Below, one piece after another: positions 1 through 9,363 of a stretch of 64,000 nt of DNA; the stretch's first letter is position 1; each line of letters begins with the position of its first letter. The stretch spans positions 186,001 through 250,000 of the forward strand of contig CAMAVS010000003.1 of the NCBI GenBank assembly GCA_945861665.1. Direction: 5' to 3'. The notes beneath the pieces were generated by a model, which saw only the letters and a program-made list of their open reading frames with translations, had not been told where the DNA came from and searched no databases. A program made the position numbers and the translations under genes. The DNA comes from Chitinophaga pinensis (GTDB lineage: Bacteria; Bacteroidota; Bacteroidia; UBA4408).

Positions 1-15
1 GTAATAAAATAATCT

Positions 16-771
16 ATGAAGTTTATTGCGGTTATTCCTGCTCGTTATGCTTCTACTCGTTTTCCGGGTAAACCGCTTGCTGATATTAATGGTGTGTCGA
101 TGATTGAAAGGGTTTATAACCGAGCAAAAGAATCAAAAAATATAAGCAGAGTGATAGTTGCAACGGACGATGAGAGAATTGTTGACTGTGTTAAAAAATT
201 TGGTGGTGAGGTAATCATTACGGATGTAAATCACCAAAGTGGAACCGATCGCTGTGCTGAAGTTGCTCTTAAAATTGGCTTGAAGATACAGGATGTTGTT
301 ATAAATGTGCAAGGAGACGAACCCTATATTTATGCAGCCCATATCGATGAATTAACTACTTGTTTCGAAACTGCAAAGGACGAGTTGGCAACCCTGGTTT
401 CTGTCATAAAAAGTGAACACGATGTTGTAAATTCGAACGTAGTTAAGGCAATATTGAACAAGAACAATGAAGCAATTTATTTTAGTCGCGCTGCTGTGCC
501 ACACAAACGAAATGCTGAATTAAGCGAATGGCTGAAGCAAGGACATTACTATAAACATGTTGGTATTTATGGGTATAAGGTAAGTACACTTTTAAGTATA
601 ACTCAATTGGATAAAAGTTTTTTAGAACTAACCGAGTCTCTTGAGCAGTTACGCTGGATTGAAAATGGCTACAAAATTAAAGTAAAAATTGTGTCGTCAA
701 GCACTTATACGGCAATTGATTCACCTGCCGATATTGAGCTGTTGTTGAAGCAATTAAAAGAGGGAATATGA
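16..771 (+). CDS. kdsB: 3-deoxy-manno-octulosonate cytidylyltransferase (CMP-Kdo synthetase)
   Basis: Activates Kdo with CTP to CMP-Kdo in the cytoplasm for LPS inner-core assembly. The N-terminus carries the nucleotide-binding signature IPARYASTRFPGKPL at residues 7-21, followed by VQGDEP near residue 98, both diagnostic of KdsB. At 251 residues it has the normal family length and looks intact. The ATG at 16 lies only 15 bases into the window, so its upstream context is not visible. It is separated by 65 bases from the next gene and is not part of the nonulosonate cassette further right. The other LPS gene in the window is lpxK near 36 kb. Assignment is by family signature and is secure. Confidence 0.96.
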   Translation: MKFIAVIPARYASTRFPGKPLADINGVSMIERVYNRAKESKNISRVIVATDDERIVDCVKKFGGEVIITDVNHQSGTDRCAEVALKIGLKIQDVVINVQGDEPYIYAAHIDELTTCFETAKDELATLVSVIKSEHDVVNSNVVKAILNKNNEAIYFSRAAVPHKRNAELSEWLKQGHYYKHVGIYGYKVSTLLSITQLDKSFLELTESLEQLRWIENGYKIKVKIVSSSTYTAIDSPADIELLLKQLKEGI

Positions 772-816
772 CTTAAGTGGCTGATTATCAGGGCAATTTT
801 ATTGCTTAATTTTTAG

Positions 817-824
817 TATTTTTG
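817..824 (+). promoter_or_regulatory. Possible Bacteroidota -7 box (TATTTTTG)
   Basis: The octamer TATTTTTG fits the Bacteroidota -7 consensus TAnnTTTG and lies 12 bases before the ATG at 837. No TTG sits at the expected -33 spacing, so the support is the -7 box alone. If real, transcription would start at about 831. The TTG start at 822 used by the ORF track would then lie inside the promoter. Confidence 0.35.
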
Positions 825-836
825 GTGTATAAATTT

Positions 837-1901
837 ATGAAATTAGATAGCCACATAAGAGACTTATTGTTTGAGCACGACTGTGTAGTTATTCCGGGCT
901 TCGGAGGCTTCGTTGCCAATTATGCCCCTGCTCGCATACATCCTACACAACATACTTTCGAACCTCCTTCCAAGAATATTTTATTCAATAAGAATTTAAC
1001 GAACAATGATGGTTTGCTTGCAAATAAAATAGCAGGTGTGGAAGGTTGTTCTTATCAGCAAGCACTTATCAATATACAAATGGGTGTTGATGAACTTAAT
1101 GCAAATTTAAGTGAGAGCAAGAAGATTGCCATTGAAGAAGTAGGTGTTTTATATTATGATATCGAAAAGAATCTTCAATTTACCATAGCAAACGGAGTGA
1201 ATTATTTGGTTGATTCTTTTGGACTTCCATCTTTTCATTCGTCTGCCATAAAACGCGAAAATATTTCACAACGTATTGAGAAGGAGTTTATCGATCGTGG
1301 TCCAATAAAACAAGAAATAAAAAAGGTCAATTACAAAAAGGTTATTCCATATGTTGTTCTTTTGCCTATTTTGTTTCTAATGGTTTGGATACCGCTAAAA
1401 ACAGATTTATTGCATCAGGTAAATTATTCAAATTTGAATCCTTTTGCCGAAAAGGAACAGGCCTTATACAAGGAATCGAAGAGTGAATCCTTGCCTGAAT
1501 TACCGAAATTTACAGCAATAGAATCCATAGAAGCGGATGATACATTAAAATACAAGCCTTATTTTATTTCGGATAATACAACAACACCTATTACCATCAA
1601 ATTGTTTGAGGCTGTTGCCGACTCAACGAGTACGGTTGCTAAATCTGTTTTCCCGATAATTCAAGAATCTCAATCCACAAAGCAGTATTATATAATTGCA
1701 GGTTGTTTTAAGGAAGCCGAAAATGCAAACAAATTGTTGGAGAAATTAAAGTCGGAAGGCTATGCCGCATCCATTGTGGATACTACTTCCGGTGGACTAA
1801 TACGAGTTTGTTTTAGTGGACACAGCACAATGAATGAAGCCTTGAAGAGTATCGGGAAAATACAAGCATCCGGTACCAATGCTTGGTTATTGTCTATTTA
1901 A
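837..1901 (+). CDS. HU-CCDC81-like / SPOR domain envelope protein
   Basis: A 354-residue single-pass membrane protein. The N-terminus (LDSHIRDLLFEHDCVVIPGF) is typical of the prokaryotic HU-CCDC81 module. A membrane segment lies around residues 170-190 (VIPYVVLLPILFLMVWIPL). The C-terminal 75 residues form a SPOR domain (YYIIAGCFKEAENANKLLEKL), which binds denuded septal peptidoglycan. This topology puts the HU-like half in the cytoplasm and SPOR in the periplasm, suggesting a link between nucleoid or cytoplasmic partners and the division site; that role is inference. I prefer ATG 837 over TTG 822 because homologues begin with MKLD-type starts and a -7 box overlaps 822. The stop overlaps the convergent hemJ stop by 4 bases. 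Confidence 0.85.
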   Translation: MKLDSHIRDLLFEHDCVVIPGFGGFVANYAPARIHPTQHTFEPPSKNILFNKNLTNNDGLLANKIAGVEGCSYQQALINIQMGVDELNANLSESKKIAIEEVGVLYYDIEKNLQFTIANGVNYLVDSFGLPSFHSSAIKRENISQRIEKEFIDRGPIKQEIKKVNYKKVIPYVVLLPILFLMVWIPLKTDLLHQVNYSNLNPFAEKEQALYKESKSESLPELPKFTAIESIEADDTLKYKPYFISDNTTTPITIKLFEAVADSTSTVAKSVFPIIQESQSTKQYYIIAGCFKEAENANKLLEKLKSEGYAASIVDTTSGGLIRVCFSGHSTMNEALKSIGKIQASGTNAWLLSI

Positions 1902-2467
1902 TTATTTTCTTTACTGATATCCCCATCACTTTCTGCCTTTTCTCTTCCTCTCTTGTAAATTTTTATTGCCAACAATAAGGTTACTGCAAAAACAACAAAG
2001 CCAAGCATTCCCCAAATTAAACCGGTGTTACTTTTAAGTACAATTAAAAATACAATGGCGACTAAAAACAAGGTAGCCAATTCATTCCACATACGAAGTT
2101 TAAAAGATGAATATTTTATGTTGTTTTTTTGTAATTGTTTGAACATAACGTGACATTCAATATGGTACAATACCAATCCGCCTACAAAACATAATTTTAA
2201 AATAAAATATGCTTGAGTTAAAAAGATGGGTACTTCCCAAAGCATCCAACCGCCCAGTATCAAAGTAATTATCATTGATGGCCAAGTAATACCATACCAC
2301 AATCGTTTTTCCATTAATTTATATTGGGTTTGAAGTATGCTTTTTTCGGGTTCTTCCTTTTTTTCGGCTTCTGTATGGTAAATAAATAAGCGAACGATAT
2401 AAAATAGTCCTGCAAACCAAGTAACAACAAAAATAATGTGTAAGGCTTTTAAGTATTCAAAAGGCAT
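1898..2467 (-). CDS. hemJ: Protoporphyrinogen IX oxidase HemJ (CopD family)
   Basis: Membrane haem-biosynthesis enzyme oxidising protoporphyrinogen IX to protoporphyrin IX. The N-terminal stretch LKALHIIFVVTWFAGLFYI contains the conserved histidine (H10) of HemJ. Four or five hydrophobic segments follow, spaced as in the family. The C-terminus adds a charged tail (KRGREKAESDGD). Length (189) is slightly above the typical 175-180 because of this tail. The gene is convergent with the SPOR gene, sharing 4 bases at the stops, and divergent from the thioesterase. No other haem gene is in the window. CopD-type membrane proteins are the main alternative, but the N-terminal motif favours HemJ. Confidence 0.85.
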   Translation of the reverse strand: MPFEYLKALHIIFVVTWFAGLFYIVRLFIYHTEAEKKEEPEKSILQTQYKLMEKRLWYGITWPSMIITLILGGWMLWEVPIFLTQAYFILKLCFVGGLVLYHIECHVMFKQLQKNNIKYSSFKLRMWNELATLFLVAIVFLIVLKSNTGLIWGMLGFVVFAVTLLLAIKIYKRGREKAESDGDISKENN

Positions 2468-2526
2468 ATAGATATTTTTTACAAATGTACACTATTTAGC
2501 TCTTTAATGTGCGTATCAATGTATGA

Positions 2527-2558
2527 TTGTAACTATAAATTATAAAACAATATCTTTG
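2527..2558 (+). promoter_or_regulatory. Bacteroidota-type promoter of the thioesterase gene
   Basis: TTG at 2527-2529 and TATCTTTG at 2551-2558 are separated by 21 bases, matching the TTG-N19-23-TAnnTTTG promoter described for Bacteroidota. Transcription would begin near 2564. The ORF-track GTG at 2558 would then be upstream of the transcript, so the ATG at 2573 is the likely start. Confidence 0.6.
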
Positions 2559-2572
2559 TGAAAAACATACTT

Positions 2573-3091
2573 ATGGCACTTAATCCACGCAACGCAAAAG
2601 ATTCCTTAACAATAACTACCGAACACGTATTGCCCAATGATACCAATCACATTGGTAATTTGTTTGGAGGACGTTTATTACAGTGGATGGATACTACTGC
2701 AGCTATTTCAGCTCACAGACACTGTAAAAGAGTGTGTGTTACTGCAACTGTTAACAATGTTTCGTTTAATAAACCAATAAAACAGGGTAGTATTGTAACA
2801 TTGGAAGCAAAGGTTTCACGTACGTTTAATACCAGTATGGAAGTGTTTATTGATGTGTGGGTTGAGGATCCTGTTACGAGCGAACGAACAAAATGCAACG
2901 AGGCCATTTATACTTTTGTTGCCATCGACCAAAATGGTTCGCCTTTGCCCGTTCCTCCTGTTGTTCCCGAAACAGAAGAGGAAAAGTCTCGCTACGAAGG
3001 CGCTCTGCGTAGAAGGCAGTTAGCTTTGATTTTAGCAGGTAGAATGAAGCCGGACGATGCTACCGAATTAAAAGCATTGTTTGGTAAATAG
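2573..3091 (+). CDS. Acyl-CoA thioesterase, hotdog fold (YciA-like)
   Basis: A 172-residue cytoplasmic hotdog-fold protein predicted to hydrolyse acyl-CoA esters. The signature NHIGNLFGGRLLQWMDTTAA holds the helix entry and conserved aspartate of the acyl-CoA thioester hydrolase family. VNNVSFNKPIKQGSIVTLEA is the second conserved strand. The C-terminal 40 residues (ETEEEKSRYEGALRRRQ) are a charged extension common in Bacteroidota homologues. The ORF track begins at GTG 2558; I take ATG 2573 because an upstream promoter overlaps the GTG. It stands alone, with hemJ divergent and a broken gene convergent. Substrate chain length cannot be judged. Confidence 0.85.
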   Translation: MALNPRNAKDSLTITTEHVLPNDTNHIGNLFGGRLLQWMDTTAAISAHRHCKRVCVTATVNNVSFNKPIKQGSIVTLEAKVSRTFNTSMEVFIDVWVEDPVTSERTKCNEAIYTFVAIDQNGSPLPVPPVVPETEEEKSRYEGALRRRQLALILAGRMKPDDATELKALFGK

Positions 3092-3096
3092 ATTAT

Positions 3097-3612
3097 TCAA
3101 ACAACAATCTTTTTTCTGCGCAATTCACCTAAAACATTATTTAGTTCGTCCATTTTGATTGTTCTAAATAACACTTTCTTACCGTTTTTCAATTCAAATT
3201 GCAATCCTTTATTGCCTGATACATTATAGGCTCTTCCATTATCACTAAGTAAACCCTTTATTCCCCAGCCCCCATATTCCCATAATGGCCGATATTTTCT
3301 GGTATATACTTTTTCTACATCGTCCCATTTAATTTCTTTTTTGCTCTAGTGAAATGGAAAAAAGCGATACCTAAATCCCTCTTCATTTATTTCAGTTTCC
3401 AGTTTTAAAATTCTGAAGAGCAATGTGGCAAAGCCAAAAGGAGCTAGTGTAGTTAAAATTAGCATCGTATTTGAAACAGGTTTGTTTCCGAAAGGAATCC
3501 CTAAAATTATTTGTTGATAGACTGCCCAAACAGAAATTCCTAATAGAAATATGAGTAAGGCATAAATCCACCATTGATTGAATCGTTTGCTTTCTTTAAA
3601 CTGCATTTCCAT
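3097..3612 (-). pseudogene. Small two-TM membrane protein gene interrupted by an in-frame TAG
   Basis: The ORF track lists only the first 88 codons (3346-3612). Reading on in the same frame past the TAG at 3346-3348 gives 82 further sense codons (SKKEIKWDDVEKVYTRKY through RRKKIVV) up to a TGA at 3097-3099. The whole is a 171-codon protein with two membrane segments (residues about 15-35 and 48-68). Its C-terminal PH-like half includes EYGGWGIKG and NVSGNKGLQ, which resemble a widespread Bacteroidota hypothetical family. There is no frameshift and no other stop, so the break is a single codon. It is either a fresh nonsense mutation, a sequencing error or a readthrough site. Function unknown. 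Confidence 0.8.
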
Positions 3613-3748
3613 AGCGAAGAGTTAAAGGTTCAAAATTAGGATTTTATGTCTAGTTATCGGTGATATTATCGGTAAAAAATGGCTTTAAAATTCGCTTTTT
3701 AATAGTAACTTCGCAGCATTGTGAAACAGATAAAATATTCAATCGTAA

Positions 3749-6565
3749 ATGCCAAAAGATAATTCAATAAAATCGGTCCTGATAATTGGCAGTGGTCCCA
3801 TTGTAATTGGGCAAGCCTGTGAATTTGATTACAGTGGGTCGCAGGCTGCAAAATCGCTGAAAGAAGAAGGGATTGAGGTTACACTTATTAATTCGAATCC
3901 GGCTACGATTATGACAGATAAAGTAACTGCCGATAATATTTATTTATTGCCACTTACTGTACAATCTATTCAACAAATATTAAAGGAAAGAAAGATTGAT
4001 GCCGTATTGCCTACTATGGGCGGTCAAACTGCCTTAAATTTAGCAATGAAATGCGATGAAATGGGTGTTTGGAAAAAGTACAACGTTCGTATGATAGGGG
4101 TTGACGTAGATGCCATAGTAATAACAGAAGACAGAGACAAGTTTCGCAATAGAATGAATGAGATTGGGGTGAATTCGGCTCCTTCCAAAATTGCAAAATC
4201 CTTTTTAGAGGGAAAAGAAGTTGCACAAGAATTTGGTTTTCCATTGGTAATTCGCCCTTCGTTTACCTTGGGTGGAAGTGGTGGAGCGGTGGTATATAAA
4301 AAGGAGGAGTTTGATGCGGCACTAAATCGTGGTTTACATACTTCACCGATACACGAAGTGTTAATTGATAAAGCTGTATTGGGTTGGAAAGAATTTGAGT
4401 TAGAATTGTTGCGCGATGCTGCCGATAATGTTGCTATCATTTGTTCGATAGAAAATTTTGACCCTATGGGAGTGCATACAGGCGACAGTATCACTATTGC
4501 TCCTGCGCAAACATTAAGTGATACAACCTATCAAAAAATGCGTACAATGGCCATTAAGATGATGCGTTCCATAGGTAATTTTGCAGGTGGTTGTAATGTA
4601 CAGTTTGCAGTAAGTGACGATGAAAACGAAGATATTATTGCCATAGAAATAAATCCGCGTGTATCCCGTTCATCTGCATTGGCAAGTAAAGCAACAGGTT
4701 ACCCCATTGCTCGTATTGCTGCTAAATTAGCAATCGGTTACAATTTGGATGAATTACAAAATCAAATTACAAAATCAACATCGGCTTATTTTGAGCCAAC
4801 TTTGGATTATGTGATTGTGAAAATACCTCGTTGGAACTTTGATAAATTTAAAGGTGCAAATCGCGAACTTGGTTTTCAAATGAAATCGGTGGGAGAGGTG
4901 ATGGCAATAGGACGAACGTTTCAAGAAGCCTTGCAAAAAGCTTGTCAGTCATTGGAAATAAAGCGTAACGGATTAGGTGCTGATGGAAAAGAAGTACGCA
5001 ATCAAAGTGAATTATTAAAAAGTTTAGAGCGCCCAAGTTGGAACCGATTGTTTCACATTTATGATGCAATGAAGTTAGGAATTGCATTCAATACCATTCA
5101 AAAACTAACTCGAATAGATCCTTGGTTTCTTTCTCAAATAGAGGAATTGGTAGTGCTTGAAAGGGAGATTGAAAGATTCAGTTTGACTACGATTCCGCGT
5201 GATTTGTTATACACAGCAAAGCAAAAAGGATATGCTGATAGGCAAGTTGCACATTTATTAAAATGTTTCGAAAGTGAAGTGTTTATTAAGCGAATAGAGA
5301 TGGGTATTAAACGTGTTTATAAAATGGTTGATACTTGTGCTGCTGAATTTGAAGCTAAAACACCGTATTACTATTCTACTTTTGAGGATGAAAACGAAAG
5401 CATTCCTTCCGACAAAAAGAAAGTGATTGTGTTAGGCAGCGGACCGAATCGCATTGGACAAGGAATTGAATTCGATTACAGTTGTGTGCACGGAATACTT
5501 GCTGCCAAAGAATGTGGTTATGAAACAATTATGATTAATTGTAATCCAGAAACCGTTTCAACGGATTTTAGTACTGCCGATAAACTTTATTTTGAGCCGG
5601 TTTTTTGGGAACATATTTACGATATTATTTTAAATGAAAAGCCTGAAGGTGTTATTGTTCAGTTAGGCGGGCAAACAGCGTTAAAGCTTGCTGAAAAATT
5701 AGACAGATATGGTATTAAAATATTGGGAACATCCTTTAAAGCATTAGATTTAGCCGAAGATAGAGGTAGCTTTTCTACCTTGTTAAAGGATAATAACATT
5801 CCTTATCCAAAGTTTGGTGTGATTGAGGATGCTGAACAAGCCGTTCGTTTGTCTCGCGAATTGGGTTATCCGTTACTAGTTAGACCATCTTATGTGTTGG
5901 GTGGACAAGGAATGAAGATTGTTATCAATGAACAGGAATTGGAGCAGCACGTTGTAAATATTTTGCGCGATATACCCGATAATAAAGTATTGTTGGATCA
6001 CTTTTTAGAAGGCGCTATTGAAGCGGAAGCTGATGCTATTTGTGATGGCAAGGATGTTTACATTATTGGCATAATGGAGCACATTGAGCCTGCCGGAATT
6101 CACTCAGGTGATTCATATGCCGTATTGCCGCCATTCGATTTGAGTGAAAATGTAATGAAGCAAATAGAGCAGTATACTAAAACCATTGCACTGGCGTTAG
6201 AAACTGTGGGTTTAATTAATATTCAGTTTGCCATTAAAGACGAAATAGTGTACATCATTGAAGCGAATCCACGTGCATCGCGAACTGTTCCTTTTATTGC
6301 GAAAGCCTACGATGAGCCTTATGTGAATTATGCAACAAAAGTAATGCTAGGTGAAAAAAAAGTAAAGGATTTTAAATTCAATCCGCGCAAAAAAGGTTAT
6401 GCCATTAAGATTCCTGTTTTTTCGTATGAAAAATTTCCTGAGGTAACAAAGGAGTTAGGACCTGAAATGAAGTCGACCGGGGAAGCAATTTATTTTATTG
6501 ATGACTTAACAGATGAGTATTTCCATACCATCTATTCAGAACGTAATTTGTATTTAAGTAAATAA
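3749..6565 (+). CDS. carB: Carbamoyl-phosphate synthase large chain, short form
   Basis: Makes carbamoyl phosphate from bicarbonate, ATP and glutamine-derived ammonia for pyrimidine and arginine synthesis. Two homologous ATP-grasp halves are visible, beginning [20 protein letters not shown] (residue about 10) and [18 protein letters not shown] (about 557). Each is followed by its grasp segment ([12 protein letters not shown] and [12 protein letters not shown]). At 938 residues it ends soon after the second half and lacks the C-terminal MGS-like allosteric domain of the 1073-residue E. coli enzyme. This short form is, as far as I recall, usual in this phylum. carA is not in the window. It heads a plus-strand run continuing two bases later. 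A TAACTTCG box at 3706-3713 is a weak promoter candidate. Confidence 0.95.
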   Translation: MPKDNSIKSVLIIGSGPIVIGQACEFDYSGSQAAKSLKEEGIEVTLINSNPATIMTDKVTADNIYLLPLTVQSIQQILKERKIDAVLPTMGGQTALNLAMKCDEMGVWKKYNVRMIGVDVDAIVITEDRDKFRNRMNEIGVNSAPSKIAKSFLEGKEVAQEFGFPLVIRPSFTLGGSGGAVVYKKEEFDAALNRGLHTSPIHEVLIDKAVLGWKEFELELLRDAADNVAIICSIENFDPMGVHTGDSITIAPAQTLSDTTYQKMRTMAIKMMRSIGNFAGGCNVQFAVSDDENEDIIAIEINPRVSRSSALASKATGYPIARIAAKLAIGYNLDELQNQITKSTSAYFEPTLDYVIVKIPRWNFDKFKGANRELGFQMKSVGEVMAIGRTFQEALQKACQSLEIKRNGLGADGKEVRNQSELLKSLERPSWNRLFHIYDAMKLGIAFNTIQKLTRIDPWFLSQIEELVVLEREIERFSLTTIPRDLLYTAKQKGYADRQVAHLLKCFESEVFIKRIEMGIKRVYKMVDTCAAEFEAKTPYYYSTFEDENESIPSDKKKVIVLGSGPNRIGQGIEFDYSCVHGILAAKECGYETIMINCNPETVSTDFSTADKLYFEPVFWEHIYDIILNEKPEGVIVQLGGQTALKLAEKLDRYGIKILGTSFKALDLAEDRGSFSTLLKDNNIPYPKFGVIEDAEQAVRLSRELGYPLLVRPSYVLGGQGMKIVINEQELEQHVVNILRDIPDNKVLLDHFLEGAIEAEADAICDGKDVYIIGIMEHIEPAGIHSGDSYAVLPPFDLSENVMKQIEQYTKTIALALETVGLINIQFAIKDEIVYIIEANPRASRTVPFIAKAYDEPYVNYATKVMLGEKKVKDFKFNPRKKGYAIKIPVFSYEKFPEVTKELGPEMKSTGEAIYFIDDLTDEYFHTIYSERNLYLSK

Positions 6566-6567
6566 AA

Positions 6568-6792
6568 ATGCAGGAATTTATTTTAACATTGGTTATTGTT
6601 TTCGTTCTATTCAGAATATTTAGCAGCAACTCTTCTTCATCAAGGAGTAGCTTTAATTTTACTCAAAATAATTACAATCAAAAGCAAGATAAAAGTGAAG
6701 AGGCAGGGAAAGTTTCTATTAATAAGCCCGATTCAAATCTTTCAAAAAATAAGGACATAGGTGAATACGTTGATTACGAAGAAGTAAAATAA
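6568..6792 (+). CDS. DUF4834-like small membrane protein
   Basis: A 74-residue protein with one N-terminal membrane helix (FILTLVIVFVLFRIF). A serine-rich linker and a hydrophilic tail follow, ending in GEYVDYEEVK. The tail motif GEY(V/I)DYEE is what I associate with the DUF4834 family of Bacteroidota; the function is unknown. The gene starts two bases after the carB stop and is followed 21 bases later by the YfhO gene, so it is almost certainly cotranscribed with both. Small size and low-complexity middle make a false ORF conceivable, but the tight spacing and conserved tail argue against that. Confidence 0.75.
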   Translation: MQEFILTLVIVFVLFRIFSSNSSSSRSSFNFTQNNYNQKQDKSEEAGKVSINKPDSNLSKNKDIGEYVDYEEVK

Positions 6793-6813
6793 TAACCACA
6801 ATTCATTTGAAAT

Positions 6814-9354
6814 ATGAAAAATATAGATTTTAAAAAATTACTTCCCCACTTTTTTGCAGTATTATTTTTTGCTGTTATTACATTGGCTTATTTTTCTCCT
6901 TTATGGGAATTCCCATTTTCACATGGGGAAGCTAAAAAGATAAAGCAGGGCGATATTGTGAACTTTACAGGTATGTCGAAGGAGATTGTGGACTTTAGAA
7001 AAGAAAAGGGTCAAGAACCGCTTTGGACAAATTCGATGTTCGGAGGTATGCCGGCTTATCAAATTTCGGTTGCATATCCATCTAACTTACTTCCATTTTT
7101 TCGTGGAATACTTACATTGGGATTACCATTTCCTGCAAGCATATTGTTTTTATGCCTCATCGGTTTTTATATCTTGCTTATTACTTTTAGAATAGAACCA
7201 CTGTTGTCGGCTGCCGGAGCAATTGCCTTTTCATTTTCATCCTATTTTTTCATACTCATTGAGGCCGGGCATAATACAAAAGGTTTAGCAATTGCTTTCA
7301 TGGCTCCTGTTATTGCTGGTGTAATACTCACCTATCGGGGAAGGGTGTATTTGGGTGCCGCGATTACAGCTTTATTTTTATCACTTGAAATATTGGCGAA
7401 CCACTTACAAATTACTTATTATCTGTTGTTTATATTGCTTGCCTTAGCTGCTATTGAATTGTATGATGCAATAAAAAATAAGCATATTTCGCAGTTTGTT
7501 AAGCAATCGGCTTTTTTGGTAGTTGCGGCTATTTTGGCAATTGGTCCGAATATTACCAATTTATTAGCCACAGCGGAATACGGTAAATATACTACGCGTG
7601 GTCAGTCGGAGCTTACTGAAAATGCTGATAATAAAACTACAGGCTTAGATAGAGATTATGCAACTCAATGGAGTTATGGTGTTGGAGAAAGTTTTTCTTT
7701 GATGATTCCAAATTTTAAAGGTGGAGCATCGGGAGCAATAAATACGAATAAAGATAATAAGTCGGCCCTAGAAAATGTTGACCCACAATTTCGTGAGTAC
7801 GTTGGAAATATTGACCAATATTGGGGCGATCAACCCTTTACATCAGGTCCTGTTTATGTAAGCGCCATTATTTGTTTCCTATTTATGTTGGGTATGTTTT
7901 TTATTGAAGGTCCTATAAAATGGTGGCTTCTTTCTATAACTGTACTTTCTATTATGCTTTCGTGGGGTAACAACTTTATGCCTTTAACAGATTTCTTTTT
8001 AGATTATGTACCCGGTTATAATAAATTTAGGGCAGTATCAATGATACTGGTAATAGCAGAATTAGCGATACCTTTATTAGCCATACTAGCCATTAAAAAG
8101 ATTGTTGAAAAGCCTGACATCATAAAAGAAAAGCGTAAACAGGTTTATATTGCCTTAGGCTCAACTGCCGGCTTGTGTTTGTTATTTTATTTAATGCCGG
8201 GTATGTTTTTCGATTTCTTTAAAGCAGGTGAATACGATGATATAACGCAACAATTAAAAAAGAGTAAACTGAGTGAAGAGCAAATATCTATCTTTTTGAG
8301 CGGTGTTCAAGAAGCTCGAACAAGCATATTTGATGCCGATGTGTTACGAAGTTTATTTCTTATTTTATTAAGTGCAGCAACATTGTTTTTGTATTCGTTT
8401 AGTAAAATTGGGAAGAGTCTATTGTATGGGGTATTGTTTTTATTGATATTAGGCGACATGTGGTTGGTAAATAAAAGATACCTTAACAAGGATAGTTTTG
8501 TTACGAAGTCGAAAATGGAAAATCCATTCACTGCTTCTCAAGCCGATAATTTTATATTGGAAGATAAAGAGCCAGGCTTTAGGGTGCTTAACCTAAGCGT
8601 GAGTACTTTTAATGATGCCAGCACATCGTATTTTCATAAATCTATTGGTGGTTATCACGGTGCTAAATTAAAACGTTATCAAGAGTTAATTGATCACCAA
8701 TTGCAAAACAATATTCAGGCAACTATTGCAACTTTAAAGGATACAACAAGAACTTCTAACATCAATGCCACCCTTGCATCACTTCAAGGGGTTAATATGT
8801 TAAACACTAAATACATCATTTACAATCCTGATGCAGCCCCTTTAAAAAACCCGAACGCTTGTGGCAGTGCTTGGTTTGTGAAAAAATACAAGTTTGTGAA
8901 TAATTCGGATGAAGAAATAAAAGCATTGGAGACTGTAAAATTAAAAGAAGAGGTGTTGGTGGATAAGCGTTACGAAGCCGATTTAGCTGGTTTCTCTCCA
9001 TCATTTGATTCAACTTCAACCATTAAATTGGTGAGCTATGAGCCGAATCACTTAGTGTATGAATCGAAAACAAGCAAGGAACAACTGGCTGTTTTTTCTG
9101 AAATATATTACGACAAAGGATGGAATGTATATATTGATGGCGAAGCTAAAACCTATTTTAGGGGTGATTATTTGTTACGATCTATGAAAGTACCCGCTGG
9201 AAATCATAAAATAGAATTCAAGTTTGAACCAACAGTTTATAGTTCAGGTGAAAAGGTTGCATTGATAAGCAGCATCATATTGATTTTAGGATTAATTGCA
9301 GGCATTGCATTGGATATGAGAAGTAAAAATAAGGTCGTTACACAACAAGCATAA
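6814..9354 (+). CDS. YfhO-family polytopic membrane protein
   Basis: An 846-residue integral membrane protein of the YfhO family. About a dozen hydrophobic segments fill residues 10-560. A soluble periplasmic part of some 250 residues follows, and a final helix near the C-terminus (VALISSIILILGLIAGIAL). YfhO proteins resemble GT-C glycosyltransferases and in Firmicutes act in teichoic-acid glycosylation; their role in Bacteroidota is not established. The window family traits include FGGMPAYQIS near residue 75 and the C-terminal YDKGWNVYIDG. It lies directly upstream of the nonulosonate/acylation cassette with 9 bases to the next gene, so a role in surface glycan assembly is a reasonable inference. 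Confidence 0.85.
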   Translation: MKNIDFKKLLPHFFAVLFFAVITLAYFSPLWEFPFSHGEAKKIKQGDIVNFTGMSKEIVDFRKEKGQEPLWTNSMFGGMPAYQISVAYPSNLLPFFRGILTLGLPFPASILFLCLIGFYILLITFRIEPLLSAAGAIAFSFSSYFFILIEAGHNTKGLAIAFMAPVIAGVILTYRGRVYLGAAITALFLSLEILANHLQITYYLLFILLALAAIELYDAIKNKHISQFVKQSAFLVVAAILAIGPNITNLLATAEYGKYTTRGQSELTENADNKTTGLDRDYATQWSYGVGESFSLMIPNFKGGASGAINTNKDNKSALENVDPQFREYVGNIDQYWGDQPFTSGPVYVSAIICFLFMLGMFFIEGPIKWWLLSITVLSIMLSWGNNFMPLTDFFLDYVPGYNKFRAVSMILVIAELAIPLLAILAIKKIVEKPDIIKEKRKQVYIALGSTAGLCLLFYLMPGMFFDFFKAGEYDDITQQLKKSKLSEEQISIFLSGVQEARTSIFDADVLRSLFLILLSAATLFLYSFSKIGKSLLYGVLFLLILGDMWLVNKRYLNKDSFVTKSKMENPFTASQADNFILEDKEPGFRVLNLSVSTFNDASTSYFHKSIGGYHGAKLKRYQELIDHQLQNNIQATIATLKDTTRTSNINATLASLQGVNMLNTKYIIYNPDAAPLKNPNACGSAWFVKKYKFVNNSDEEIKALETVKLKEEVLVDKRYEADLAGFSPSFDSTSTIKLVSYEPNHLVYESKTSKEQLAVFSEIYYDKGWNVYIDGEAKTYFRGDYLLRSMKVPAGNHKIEFKFEPTVYSSGEKVALISSIILILGLIAGIALDMRSKNKVVTQQA

Positions 9355-9363
9355 GAAAGGTAT

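Noticed and set aside
16-771. kdsB as the CMP-sugar synthetase of the nonulosonate cassette
   Set aside because: Its signatures are those of Kdo cytidylylation, it lies 9 kb away from the cassette, and the fusion protein carries its own SpsF-type domain.
4024-4494. 156-codon minus-strand ORF inside carB
   Set aside because: It is the antisense shadow of strongly conserved CarB sequence and shows no family features of its own.
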